Made by a program: the position numbers and the translations under genes. 64,000 nucleotides of DNA, taken from positions 5,642,001 through 5,706,000 of the forward strand of contig NZ_AP022568.1 of assembly GCF_010727605.1 (NCBI RefSeq), written 5' to 3'. Under the pieces are notes generated by a model. The model saw only the letters and a program-made list of their open reading frames with translations, did not search any database and was not told the DNA's origin. Below, piece by piece: positions 17,023 through 24,717 of this stretch. Every line of letters starts with the position of its first letter. The first letter of the stretch is position 1. The DNA is from Mycobacterium simiae (GTDB lineage: Bacteria; Actinomycetota; Actinomycetes; Mycobacteriales; Mycobacteriaceae).

Positions 17023-17223
17023 TCCTCGTCCTCGCCGCGCCCTCGATCGCGCATTTCGACGTGGTCGGTGCACAGCTGGTGCACGCGATCATGTCGTCCG
17101 CGGTGGTGGTCAGCGCGCTGTCACCGGGCTCGAGCGGGTGACACCGACTGTAGACGGCGACTCGCTGGCCGAACGCCGGAACACCGGTCCCGGTGCACGC
17201 GGCAACATGGCAGGGTGAGAGCC

Positions 17224-18096
17224 GTGGCAAATACTTCTCCGGCGACCGTCGAGCAAGACCTGCGTGAGGTCGACACCCCGAAAGGCGCACTGCGCTACTA
17301 CGACTGCGGACCGGGTTCCGCTCCGACGCTGCTGTTTCTGCACGGCTCGGGCCCCGGGGTGACCGGGTGGCGCAACTTCCGTGGGATCCTGCCCACCTTC
17401 GCCCAGCACTTCCGCTGCCTGATCTTGGAGTTTCCCGGCTTCGGGGTCACCGACGACTTCGGCGGCCACCCGATGGTCACCGCGTTCGGCGTGGTGCTGC
17501 CTTTTCTAGACGCACTCGGTGTCGACCAGGCACACGTCGTCGGCAACTCGATGGGTGGCGGCGTCGGTATCAACTTCGCGATCGGTAATCCGGACCGCAT
17601 CGGGCGGCTGGTGACCATCGGCGGCATCGGCACCAACATCTTCAGCCCCAGCCCCAGCGAGGGAATCCGCCTGCTGCAGGAGTTCGTCGAGGAGCCGACC
17701 CGCCAGCGTCTCGTCGACTGGCTCAAGTCGATGGTGTACGACCAGGCGTTGGTGACCGACGAACTCATCGACGAACGTTGGCAGCTGGCCACCGACCCCG
17801 TCGCCCTGGACGCCGCCCGCCGCATGTACGGCAAGGCGGCGTTCGCCGCGATGAACTCCGCGATGAGCGCGTCTGACCGGCCGTTCCCGTGGGCGATGAT
17901 GCACAAGCTGGCCGCACCCACGCTGCTGACCTGGGGCCGCGACGATCGGGTGAGCCCGCCCGACATGGCATTGATCCCGATGCGCACCATCCCGAACGCG
18001 GAACTGCACATCTTTCCGAACTCGGGCCACTGGGCCATGATCGAAGCCAAGGCGGCGTTCGAAAGCACGGTGCTGGGCTTTTTGTCCCGCGATTGA
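17224..18096 (+). CDS. Alpha/beta hydrolase, meta-cleavage-product hydrolase type (HsaD-like)
   Basis: 290 residues from a GTG at 17224; an in-frame GTG at 17215 is an alternative. The oxyanion loop FLHGSGPGVTGW near residue 38-49, the nucleophile Ser109 in VVGNSMGGGVG, an acid in WGRDDRV (about 240), and His269 in NSGHW make a full Ser-Asp-His triad. The GSGPG and NSMGGG forms are those of C-C bond hydrolases such as HsaD and BphD, which cleave extradiol ring-fission products. The next genes are HsaA-, HsaC- and KstD-like, so the role in ring degradation is supported by context. Confidence 0.88.
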   Translation: MANTSPATVEQDLREVDTPKGALRYYDCGPGSAPTLLFLHGSGPGVTGWRNFRGILPTFAQHFRCLILEFPGFGVTDDFGGHPMVTAFGVVLPFLDALGVDQAHVVGNSMGGGVGINFAIGNPDRIGRLVTIGGIGTNIFSPSPSEGIRLLQEFVEEPTRQRLVDWLKSMVYDQALVTDELIDERWQLATDPVALDAARRMYGKAAFAAMNSAMSASDRPFPWAMMHKLAAPTLLTWGRDDRVSPPDMALIPMRTIPNAELHIFPNSGHWAMIEAKAAFESTVLGFLSRD

Positions 18097-18268
18097 GCTC
18101 GGGCGCACGGCCTTTCGTCGGCATGGCGTGCGCGGTGCCGGCGTCCACGGCGGGTCAAGCAGAGTGCGCAGGGGCCCGGTGATTTGCGTCCGCTCATCGG
18201 GATTCCTTCCGGGCGGGCCGGGGACTGCGGTAGACCATTACCCAGGCCCCCACAGTAAGGACAACGAC

Positions 18269-19453
18269 ATGAGCGATCGCGTACTCGACCGGGTGATGGC
18301 TATGGCGGACCAGTTGCGCGACCAAGCGGCGGAAGCCGAACGCATTGGCCGGCTCACCGACGACACCGTCAAACTGATGAAAGGGGCCGGCCTAATCCGA
18401 TTGCTGCAGACCAAGCAATACCAAGGCTTCGAGGTGCACCCGCGCGAATTCGCGGAGACGACGATGGCGACGGCCGCGCTGGACCCGGCGGCGGGCTGGA
18501 TCGTCGGTGTGGTCGGGGTGCACCCGTATCAGCTGGCGTACGCGGACCCGAAGGTGGCCGCCGAAATCTGGGCCGACGACGTCGACACCTGGATGGCCTC
18601 CCCGTACGCGCCGCAAGGGGTGGCCAAGCCGGTCGATGGGGCTTACCTCTTCAATGGACGCTGGCAATTCAGTTCGGGTACCGACCATTGCGACTGGATC
18701 ATCCTGGGCGCGATGAAGACCGACGAAAAGGGCATTCCGCTGATGCCGCCACAGATGCTGCACATGATTCTGCCGCGCAAGGACTACGAGATCGTCGAGG
18801 ACTCGTGGAACGTGGTAGGGCTACGCGGAACCGGCTCCAAAGACGTCATCGTGAAAGATGCGTTCGTCCCGACCTACCGCACGATGGACGCGACCAAGGT
18901 GATGGACGGCACCGCGCAGCGGGAGGCCGGCATGACCGAGCCGCTGTACTTGATGCCGTGGTCGACGATGTTCCCGCTGGGCATCTCCGCGGCCACCATC
19001 GGCATCGCCGAGGGGGCGTTGGCGGCGCACCTGGACTATCAACGCGAGCGCGTCGGCGCGACCGGAACCGCGATCAAGGACGACCCGTACGTCATGCACG
19101 CCATCGGTGAGGCGGCCGCCGACATCAACGCCGCCCGCCAGGAGTTACTGGCCAACGCCGACCGGATCTACGACATGGTCGCGGCCGGGAAAGAGGTGTC
19201 GTTCGCCGACCGGGCGGCCGGGCGCCGGACACAGATTCGCGCGGTGTGGCGCGCCGTGTCCGCAGTCGACGAGATCTTCGCCCGCTCGGGCGGTAATGCG
19301 GCCCGGATGGACAAGCCACTGCAGCGATATTGGCGCGACGTGCACGTGGGCCAGCTGCACGCCATCCATATGCCGGGCACCACTTATCACGCGTCGGCGC
19401 TGAGTTCGTTGGGTATCGATCCGCCCGAGGGCCCCCTGCGGGCTTTGATCTAG
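18269..19453 (+). CDS. Flavin-dependent monooxygenase, HsaA-like (acyl-CoA dehydrogenase fold)
   Basis: 394 residues, the same length as HsaA, the oxygenase of the two-component HSA hydroxylase. An AAGG ribosome site precedes the ATG. Helical N-terminal domain (MADQLRDQAAEAERIGRL), a beta domain (GRWQFSSGTDHCDWIILGA), the strand motif WNVVGLRGTGSKDV, and a C-terminal helical domain with MPGTTYHASAL. Group D monooxygenases hydroxylate a phenol using reduced FMN or FAD supplied by a reductase. No HsaB-type reductase gene is adjacent, although a flavin-reductase-like protein lies at 32787. Confidence 0.88.
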   Translation: MSDRVLDRVMAMADQLRDQAAEAERIGRLTDDTVKLMKGAGLIRLLQTKQYQGFEVHPREFAETTMATAALDPAAGWIVGVVGVHPYQLAYADPKVAAEIWADDVDTWMASPYAPQGVAKPVDGAYLFNGRWQFSSGTDHCDWIILGAMKTDEKGIPLMPPQMLHMILPRKDYEIVEDSWNVVGLRGTGSKDVIVKDAFVPTYRTMDATKVMDGTAQREAGMTEPLYLMPWSTMFPLGISAATIGIAEGALAAHLDYQRERVGATGTAIKDDPYVMHAIGEAAADINAARQELLANADRIYDMVAAGKEVSFADRAAGRRTQIRAVWRAVSAVDEIFARSGGNAARMDKPLQRYWRDVHVGQLHAIHMPGTTYHASALSSLGIDPPEGPLRALI

Positions 19454-19462
19454 GAGAGCACG

Positions 19463-20371
19463 TTGGCAGATCTGAAAAGCCTGGGCTACATCACCATCTC
19501 GACCAACAACATCGAACGCTGGCGGCAGTTCGCATTCGGGGTCCTAGGATTCGCCGAAGGGAAGGGCCCGGACGCGTCCGCGCTGTATTTGCGGATGGAT
19601 GAGCGGGCAGCGCGGTTGATCGTACTGCCGGGTCAAACCGACCGGGTGCTCACCATCGGCTGGGAGGTGCGTGACCATCCGGCGCTGCAACGGGTCAAGG
19701 CGGCTCTCGATAGCGCCGGGGTGCCGTTCAAGCAGCTCTCCGTCGACGACGCCGAGAGCCGCCGCGTCGAAGAGGTGATCAGCTTCGAGGATCCGACCGG
19801 CACCACGCTCGAGGTGTTCCACGGCGCGGTGCTCGACCACAGCCCGGTCGTCACCCCGTTCGGCGCGAGATTCGTCACCGGCGACCAAGGCATGGGCCAC
19901 GTCGTGGTCCCGGCCATGGATCCCAACGGGGTGTTCGAGTTCTACACCGAGCTCCTCGGCTTTCGCTCCCGCGGGGCGTTCCGGGTGCCGCTCCCGAAAG
20001 AGTTTGGCCCCGTGCGGGTTCGGTTCTTAGGCATCAACGAACGCCATCACAGCCTGGCGATTGTGCCGGCCGGGCACATGCGCGACCCGCGGCTGGTACA
20101 CATCATGGTCGAGGTCGACACCCTCGATGCCGTGGGCCAGGCACTGGACCGGGTCAATGCCGAGGGCTTCCAGCTGTCGTCCACGTTGGGACGCCACACC
20201 AACGACAAGATGATCTCCTTTTACGTCCGAGCGCCCGGTGATTGGGACATCGAGTTCGGCACCGACGGCATGCGGGTCGACGAAAACTATTACACCGCAG
20301 AAGAAATCACCGCCGACAGCTACTGGGGCCACCAGTGGGTCGGCGAGATGCCGGCGGCGATGCGGTTATGA
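19463..20371 (+). CDS. Extradiol ring-cleavage dioxygenase, HsaC-like (type I, vicinal oxygen chelate)
   Basis: 302 residues, TTG start with a GGAG site. It has two vicinal-oxygen-chelate domains. The Fe(II) ligands expected in the C-terminal domain are seen as His146 (MGHVVVP), His213 (LVHIMVE) and Glu264 (WDIEFG). Catecholic C-ring or monoaromatic substrates are opened between the hydroxylated carbon and its neighbour (meta cleavage). It lies 9 nt after the HsaA-like gene and overlaps the next gene by ATGA, so the three form one transcript and give consecutive steps: hydroxylation, ring cleavage, then the hydrolase upstream. Confidence 0.9.
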   Translation: MADLKSLGYITISTNNIERWRQFAFGVLGFAEGKGPDASALYLRMDERAARLIVLPGQTDRVLTIGWEVRDHPALQRVKAALDSAGVPFKQLSVDDAESRRVEEVISFEDPTGTTLEVFHGAVLDHSPVVTPFGARFVTGDQGMGHVVVPAMDPNGVFEFYTELLGFRSRGAFRVPLPKEFGPVRVRFLGINERHHSLAIVPAGHMRDPRLVHIMVEVDTLDAVGQALDRVNAEGFQLSSTLGRHTNDKMISFYVRAPGDWDIEFGTDGMRVDENYYTAEEITADSYWGHQWVGEMPAAMRL

Positions 20372-21846
20372 GTCCCGACAGCCGCCCTTTTTCCGGCGTA
20401 ACGCCGGCGCTGGCCTCATCGATCAGCACCTGGGACTACGAGGCCGACGTGGTGATCGCCGGTTACGGCGTCGCGGGCGCCGCGGCCGCGGTTGAGGCGG
20501 CGCGTAGCGGCGCGGACGTTTTGGTGGTCGAACGCACCGGCTCATGGGGTGGCGCGGCTTCGATGGCCGGCGGGTTCATCTACCTCGGCGGCGGCACTCC
20601 CCTGCAAAAGGCTTGCGGCTTCACCGATTCCGTCGACAACATGGCCGCGTTTCTCAATGTCGCGATGGGGCCGGGCGCCGACGAGAACCGGATCGCCGAT
20701 TACTGCGCCGGCAGCGTCGCACACTTCGAGTGGCTCGTCGGATGCGGCGTGCCGTTCAAGGCCGAGTTCTTTCCCGAACCCGGTTGGGAGCCGATGGGCG
20801 ACCAGGGCTTGATGTACAGCGGCGGGGAGAACTCCTATCCGTTCAACACCATCGCCACCCCCGCCCCGCGCGGCCATGTGCCACAGATGCAGAACAAGAA
20901 GCAGGGCGAAGCCAGCGCTGGGTACATGCTGATGAAGCCCTTGGTCGACACCGCCACCGCCGCAGGCGCCCGCGCGATCTATGACGTCCGGGTGCAGCGC
21001 CTGATCATCGAATCCGACGGCCGGGTCGCCGGCATCTGCGCCCGCCGGTACGGCTCCGAACTCGCGATTCGGGCGCGCACCGGCGTGGTGCTGGCCACCG
21101 GGAGCTTCGCCTACAACGACTCGATGGTGGCACGTTACGCCCCGCGCATCGCCGGGCGGCCGGCCGCCTCCATCGAGCAACACGACGGCCAGGCGATCCG
21201 GATGGCCCAAGCCCTGGGCGCCGATCTGGCCCACATGGACGCCACCGAAGTCGCGATCTTCATCGATCCCCAGCAGCTGGTGCGCGGCATTCTCGTCAAC
21301 GGCCGCGGTCAACGCTACGTCGCCGAAGACACCTACCCCGGGCGCATCGGGCAGCTCACCCTGTACCACCAGGACAACGTCGCTTACCTAATCATCGACA
21401 GCGACGCCCAGGAAGAGGCGATGGCATCGTGGTCGCCGAAGCTCATGCTGCGGCAGCCGACCTGGGTGGCCGACACCGTGGCCGATCTGGAAGCCGACAT
21501 GGGGCTGGCGCCGGGTTCGCTGCAGGCGACCGTGGCGGCCTTCAACGAGGGCGCCGCCCACGGTGAGGATCCCCTGTTGCATAAGAAGCCGGAGTGGATC
21601 AGGCCGATCGGTACCCCGGTCGGCGCGATCGACCTGCGCGACAACACCGGCGGGTTCACCCTGGGTGGATTGGCCACCACGCTCGACGCCGAGGTGCTCC
21701 ATGTCAGCGGTGACCCGATTCCGGGACTGTTCGCCGCGGGCCGCTCGACGGCCGGGCTGGCGGCCTGGGGGTACGCCAGCGGGGTCTCGCTCGGTGACGG
21801 CAGCTTTTACGGTCGCCGCGCCGGGCGGTCGGCCACCAAGGGTTGA
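20368..21846 (+). CDS. FAD-dependent dehydrogenase, 3-ketosteroid delta-1-dehydrogenase / fumarate-reductase-like
   Basis: 492 residues. The N-terminal dinucleotide loop is DVVIAGYGVAGAAAAVEAAR near residue 28-47, with ERTGSWGG after it. The C-terminal segment GLFAAGRSTAGLAAWGYASG binds FAD. The overall plan matches KstD and related flavin dehydrogenases. The ATG overlaps the stop of the HsaC-like gene (ATGA), so it is in the same operon. KstD enzymes introduce the C1-C2 double bond in the steroid A ring before ring opening. Whether the substrate is a steroid is inference from the neighbours. Confidence 0.85.
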   Translation: MSPDSRPFSGVTPALASSISTWDYEADVVIAGYGVAGAAAAVEAARSGADVLVVERTGSWGGAASMAGGFIYLGGGTPLQKACGFTDSVDNMAAFLNVAMGPGADENRIADYCAGSVAHFEWLVGCGVPFKAEFFPEPGWEPMGDQGLMYSGGENSYPFNTIATPAPRGHVPQMQNKKQGEASAGYMLMKPLVDTATAAGARAIYDVRVQRLIIESDGRVAGICARRYGSELAIRARTGVVLATGSFAYNDSMVARYAPRIAGRPAASIEQHDGQAIRMAQALGADLAHMDATEVAIFIDPQQLVRGILVNGRGQRYVAEDTYPGRIGQLTLYHQDNVAYLIIDSDAQEEAMASWSPKLMLRQPTWVADTVADLEADMGLAPGSLQATVAAFNEGAAHGEDPLLHKKPEWIRPIGTPVGAIDLRDNTGGFTLGGLATTLDAEVLHVSGDPIPGLFAAGRSTAGLAAWGYASGVSLGDGSFYGRRAGRSATKG

Positions 21847-21869
21847 CGTACACCGAACACCGGATGCGC

Positions 21870-22139
21870 CTATCGCTCGTCGACGATGGCCAGCTCCCCA
21901 CGCCGCACCGCCTCGAGGATCGATTCGCGCAGCGCCGAACACAGTAGGAACACACCGCGATTCGCGTGCGGAGCGACCTGGCGGTCGGCCACGCGTTCGG
22001 CGCACCGCGTGGTCGCGTCGGCGGTCCACTGCACGCTGGTTTGATTCCAGGTGCTCTTGCGGACCAGCACCCGAGCGGCACAGCTACCGCACGTCACCGG
22101 CGCCATCGGCATCTCGTCGAGCCGATTGTCCGTTCTCAT
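21870..22139 (-). CDS. Small CGSC-motif protein coupled to the Rieske oxygenase
   Basis: 89 residues with cysteines at 17 and 20 (TCGSC), about 46 and about 67. Four cysteines with a C-x2-C pair suggest a zinc ribbon or a metal-binding role; there are too few in ferredoxin spacing to call a ferredoxin. The ATG overlaps the stop of the Rieske gene (ATGA on the minus strand), so it is translated with it. I do not recognise the family. It could assist or stabilise the oxygenase; that is inference from coupling only. Confidence 0.68.
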   Translation of the reverse strand: MRTDNRLDEMPMAPVTCGSCAARVLVRKSTWNQTSVQWTADATTRCAERVADRQVAPHANRGVFLLCSALRESILEAVRRGELAIVDER

Positions 22140-23248
22140 CTGGCCGCCAGGTTGGCTTCGACTTCTTTCATCCACGCCTGGTAGGGCCGGGTGGTGTCGA
22201 GCTCGAACTCGAACCGGTCCACCATATCCGGCTCCACGTCCGCGACATCGACGTAGAACTGCTGATACCAGCGCCGCAACTGGTACACCGGGCCGTCCTC
22301 CTCGACCAGCAGTGGGTTGTCGATGCGCGTCTTGTGCCGCCAGATCTCGACGTCCTGCTCGAAGCCCAACTTGATGTAGTCGCCCAATGTGATCGCCGTC
22401 CGCATGGCCTGATCGCCGGGCAGCGCCTCGGACTTCTTGACGATGATGCCGTATTGCAGCACAAAAGAATTCGAGTCGATCGGATAGTGGCAGTTGATGA
22501 GAATTGATTGAGCATCGCCGTGCTCGTAGTGATAGGTCAGGTCGTCGATCATGAAGGACGGCCCGTAGTACGACGCGACCGAGGTGTTGCCCAGCATCCG
22601 CGAGCCCTCCGTACCGGCCATGTCGGGGCGGCCTTGACCGTTCATGTACTGCGTCGCGACATGTCCCTCGAAGATGTTCTTGAAGTAGGTCGGCAGCGCG
22701 CCGTGGATGTAATAGAAGTGCGCCATATCGACGACATTGTCGATGATTTCGCGACAGTTGCTGTTGACCACGGTGGTGTACCAATGCCAATCGGTCCACT
22801 CGTCGCTGGTGGCCCCTTCGATGCGCGGGATGGTGACCTCCCGAGGCGGCGGATTATGTTCCGGGTCATTCCAGACGAAGAGCATGCCGTCCTGCTCTAG
22901 GGTGGTCCAGGTTGCCGTGCGAGCTAATCGGGGTGTCCGTCGCGCGTAGGGCACCCGCTTGCAGCGGCCGTCGCCGCCCCAGCGCCAGTCGTGAAACGGA
23001 CAGGCGATCTCGTCGCCCTTGACCTCGCCCTGCGAGAGGTCGCCGCCCATGTGCCGGCAGTAGCTGTCCAGTACGTTGAGCTTGCCGTCGCCGCCGCGGA
23101 ACACGACGAGCTTCTGGCCGAACGCGTTGACGGCGTGTGGCTTGCCATCACCGAAATCTCTGATCAGGCCCAGGCAATGCCAGCCCCGGGCGAACCGGGT
23201 CGGTACGGCCTGGGCTTCGATGAGCCGGATTTCGTCGCTGTCTTGCAT
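22136..23248 (-). CDS. Rieske non-haem iron oxygenase, KshA-like (3-ketosteroid 9-alpha-hydroxylase type)
   Basis: 370 residues. The Rieske cluster ligands are Cys64-x-His66 (YCRHMGGDL) and Cys83-x2-His86 (ACPFHDW). The mononuclear iron site is Asp174-x2-His177-x4-His182 in DNVVDMAHFYYIHG. Length and layout match KshA, which hydroxylates C9 of 3-ketosteroids and so opens ring B together with KstD. The required reductase (KshB) gene is not in the cluster. The gene runs opposite to the KstD-like operon and starts 79 nt from a tandem palindrome. Confidence 0.9.
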   Translation of the reverse strand: MQDSDEIRLIEAQAVPTRFARGWHCLGLIRDFGDGKPHAVNAFGQKLVVFRGGDGKLNVLDSYCRHMGGDLSQGEVKGDEIACPFHDWRWGGDGRCKRVPYARRTPRLARTATWTTLEQDGMLFVWNDPEHNPPPREVTIPRIEGATSDEWTDWHWYTTVVNSNCREIIDNVVDMAHFYYIHGALPTYFKNIFEGHVATQYMNGQGRPDMAGTEGSRMLGNTSVASYYGPSFMIDDLTYHYEHGDAQSILINCHYPIDSNSFVLQYGIIVKKSEALPGDQAMRTAITLGDYIKLGFEQDVEIWRHKTRIDNPLLVEEDGPVYQLRRWYQQFYVDVADVEPDMVDRFEFELDTTRPYQAWMKEVEANLAAR

Positions 23249-23326
23249 TCCACCGATTCAACTCCCCCGGCGCACCCGGCGCGAGCGCTATTCCACTCTT
23301 CAGGCCGGCCATTTGTGTCAGGCGTG

Positions 23327-23364
23327 CTAGGGCGTGTCTCCTAGGCGGTAGGACATGTGTCCTA
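23327..23364. promoter_or_regulatory. Tandem palindromes, likely regulator operator
   Basis: Two adjacent inverted repeats lie between the divergent Rieske and old-yellow-enzyme genes. The first is CTAGG-N8-CCTAG (23327-23344). The second is TAGGACA-TG-TGTCCTA (23349-23364), perfect in both arms. Both share the AGG/CCT core. The sequence does not match the KstR consensus, so another repressor is implied. No regulator gene is adjacent. Confidence 0.6.
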
Positions 23365-23519
23365 GCCGTGCCGGGTCTGGCGACCACACCATGGAAGTCG
23401 TCCGCACGTTAACGGGGCAGTCGGGCGTCCGTATCTCGTGGCAGGGCAAGACCCGACGAAAGGTGCGGACAAGCGTGGCTCGAATATTCGCTGTTGCCGG
23501 TCTCAGACAACCATTCTTC

Positions 23520-24626
23520 ATGGCGCTCGCAGCCGATGACGCGACGAAGCGGCGGTTACTGCATCCGGGCCATCCATTACTGGCTCCCCTGCAGCTCGGC
23601 GCCTTGTACGCACCCAACCGAATTCTGATGGCCCCCATATCGCGGACGCGTGCAACTGACGACGGCGTACCCACCCGGCTGATGGCCGAGTACTACGCCC
23701 AGCGCGCCAGTGCCGGCCTGATCATCACCGAGGGCGCGTTTCCCTCGGCGCGCGGGCAAGCGTATCCCAACCAGCCCGGGTTGGAAACCGCCGCACACCA
23801 AGCGGGATGGGAACGGGTTGCCGAGGCCGTTCATGCAGCCGGCGGACGAATTGTCATGCAGCTCACCCACTCTGGGCGCATCTCGCATCCGGCGATTTTG
23901 GGCGGCGAGCGGCCCGTGGCACCCTCGGCCATCAAACCGCCCGGCGGCGTGCACACCGCAACCGGCAATCGGCCGTTCGTTGTTCCCCATGAACTCACGT
24001 TCGACGAAATACACGATGTGATTGCCGACTTCGTCGCGGCCGCCCGCCGTGCCCGGGCCGCCGGTGCCGACGGCGTGGAGATCGATGCCGCAAACGGCTA
24101 CCTGCTCAGCCAATTCCTGAGCTATGACGCGAACTATCGCCGCGACGCCTACGGGGGCTCCGCACAGGATCGTGCACGACTACCCAGCGAGGTCATTCGC
24201 GAAGTCGCGAACGCGATCGGACCCGGCCGGGTGGGTTTGCGCATATCCCCCGGCAACCCGGAGAACGACATCCACGAACCAGACCTCGAAGCGCACCTGA
24301 TCCTGGCTAAAAATGCCCGCGAACTGGGCCTGGCGTACCTACATGTGCGGGTTGCGCCCGAAAGCCCGATCTTTTCCTGGCTGCGCCGCCGCTGGCCGGA
24401 CCGTCTCCTGCTCAACCGGGCGTTCCAGACGACAACGACCCGCGAGCAAGCGGTCGACGTCGTCACGGACGGGACCGCCGATGCGGTGACCATCGGCCGT
24501 GCGTATGTCGCCAATCCCGATCTAGTCCGCCGCTGGACGGATGGGGCCGAACTCAACGTGCCGCGCATGGAATTCCTGTACGCCGGTGGCGCCACCGGCT
24601 ACACGGATTACCCGTCCATGTCCTGA
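23520..24626 (+). CDS. Old yellow enzyme family FMN-dependent ene-reductase
   Basis: About 368 residues from the ATG at 23520. The frame is open further upstream, so a GTG at 23475 is possible; I chose 23520 because OYEs begin shortly before [10 protein letters not shown]. Motifs: [29 protein letters not shown] (the histidine pair for the carbonyl is replaced by THSGR), [22 protein letters not shown], and the FMN-phosphate site [12 protein letters not shown]. OYEs reduce activated C=C bonds with NAD(P)H. Next to a carboxylic acid reductase it would give a saturated aldehyde or alcohol, which is inference. Confidence 0.9.
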   Translation: MALAADDATKRRLLHPGHPLLAPLQLGALYAPNRILMAPISRTRATDDGVPTRLMAEYYAQRASAGLIITEGAFPSARGQAYPNQPGLETAAHQAGWERVAEAVHAAGGRIVMQLTHSGRISHPAILGGERPVAPSAIKPPGGVHTATGNRPFVVPHELTFDEIHDVIADFVAAARRARAAGADGVEIDAANGYLLSQFLSYDANYRRDAYGGSAQDRARLPSEVIREVANAIGPGRVGLRISPGNPENDIHEPDLEAHLILAKNARELGLAYLHVRVAPESPIFSWLRRRWPDRLLLNRAFQTTTTREQAVDVVTDGTADAVTIGRAYVANPDLVRRWTDGAELNVPRMEFLYAGGATGYTDYPSMS

Positions 24627-24717
24627 CAAGTCACCAAGGTCACACCTAGGAGCGTGCACCCCTCTCGTCCGGCCGGAGTTCTGCTTCGAAGAACAGATAA
24701 AGACGGAAGGACACCCC

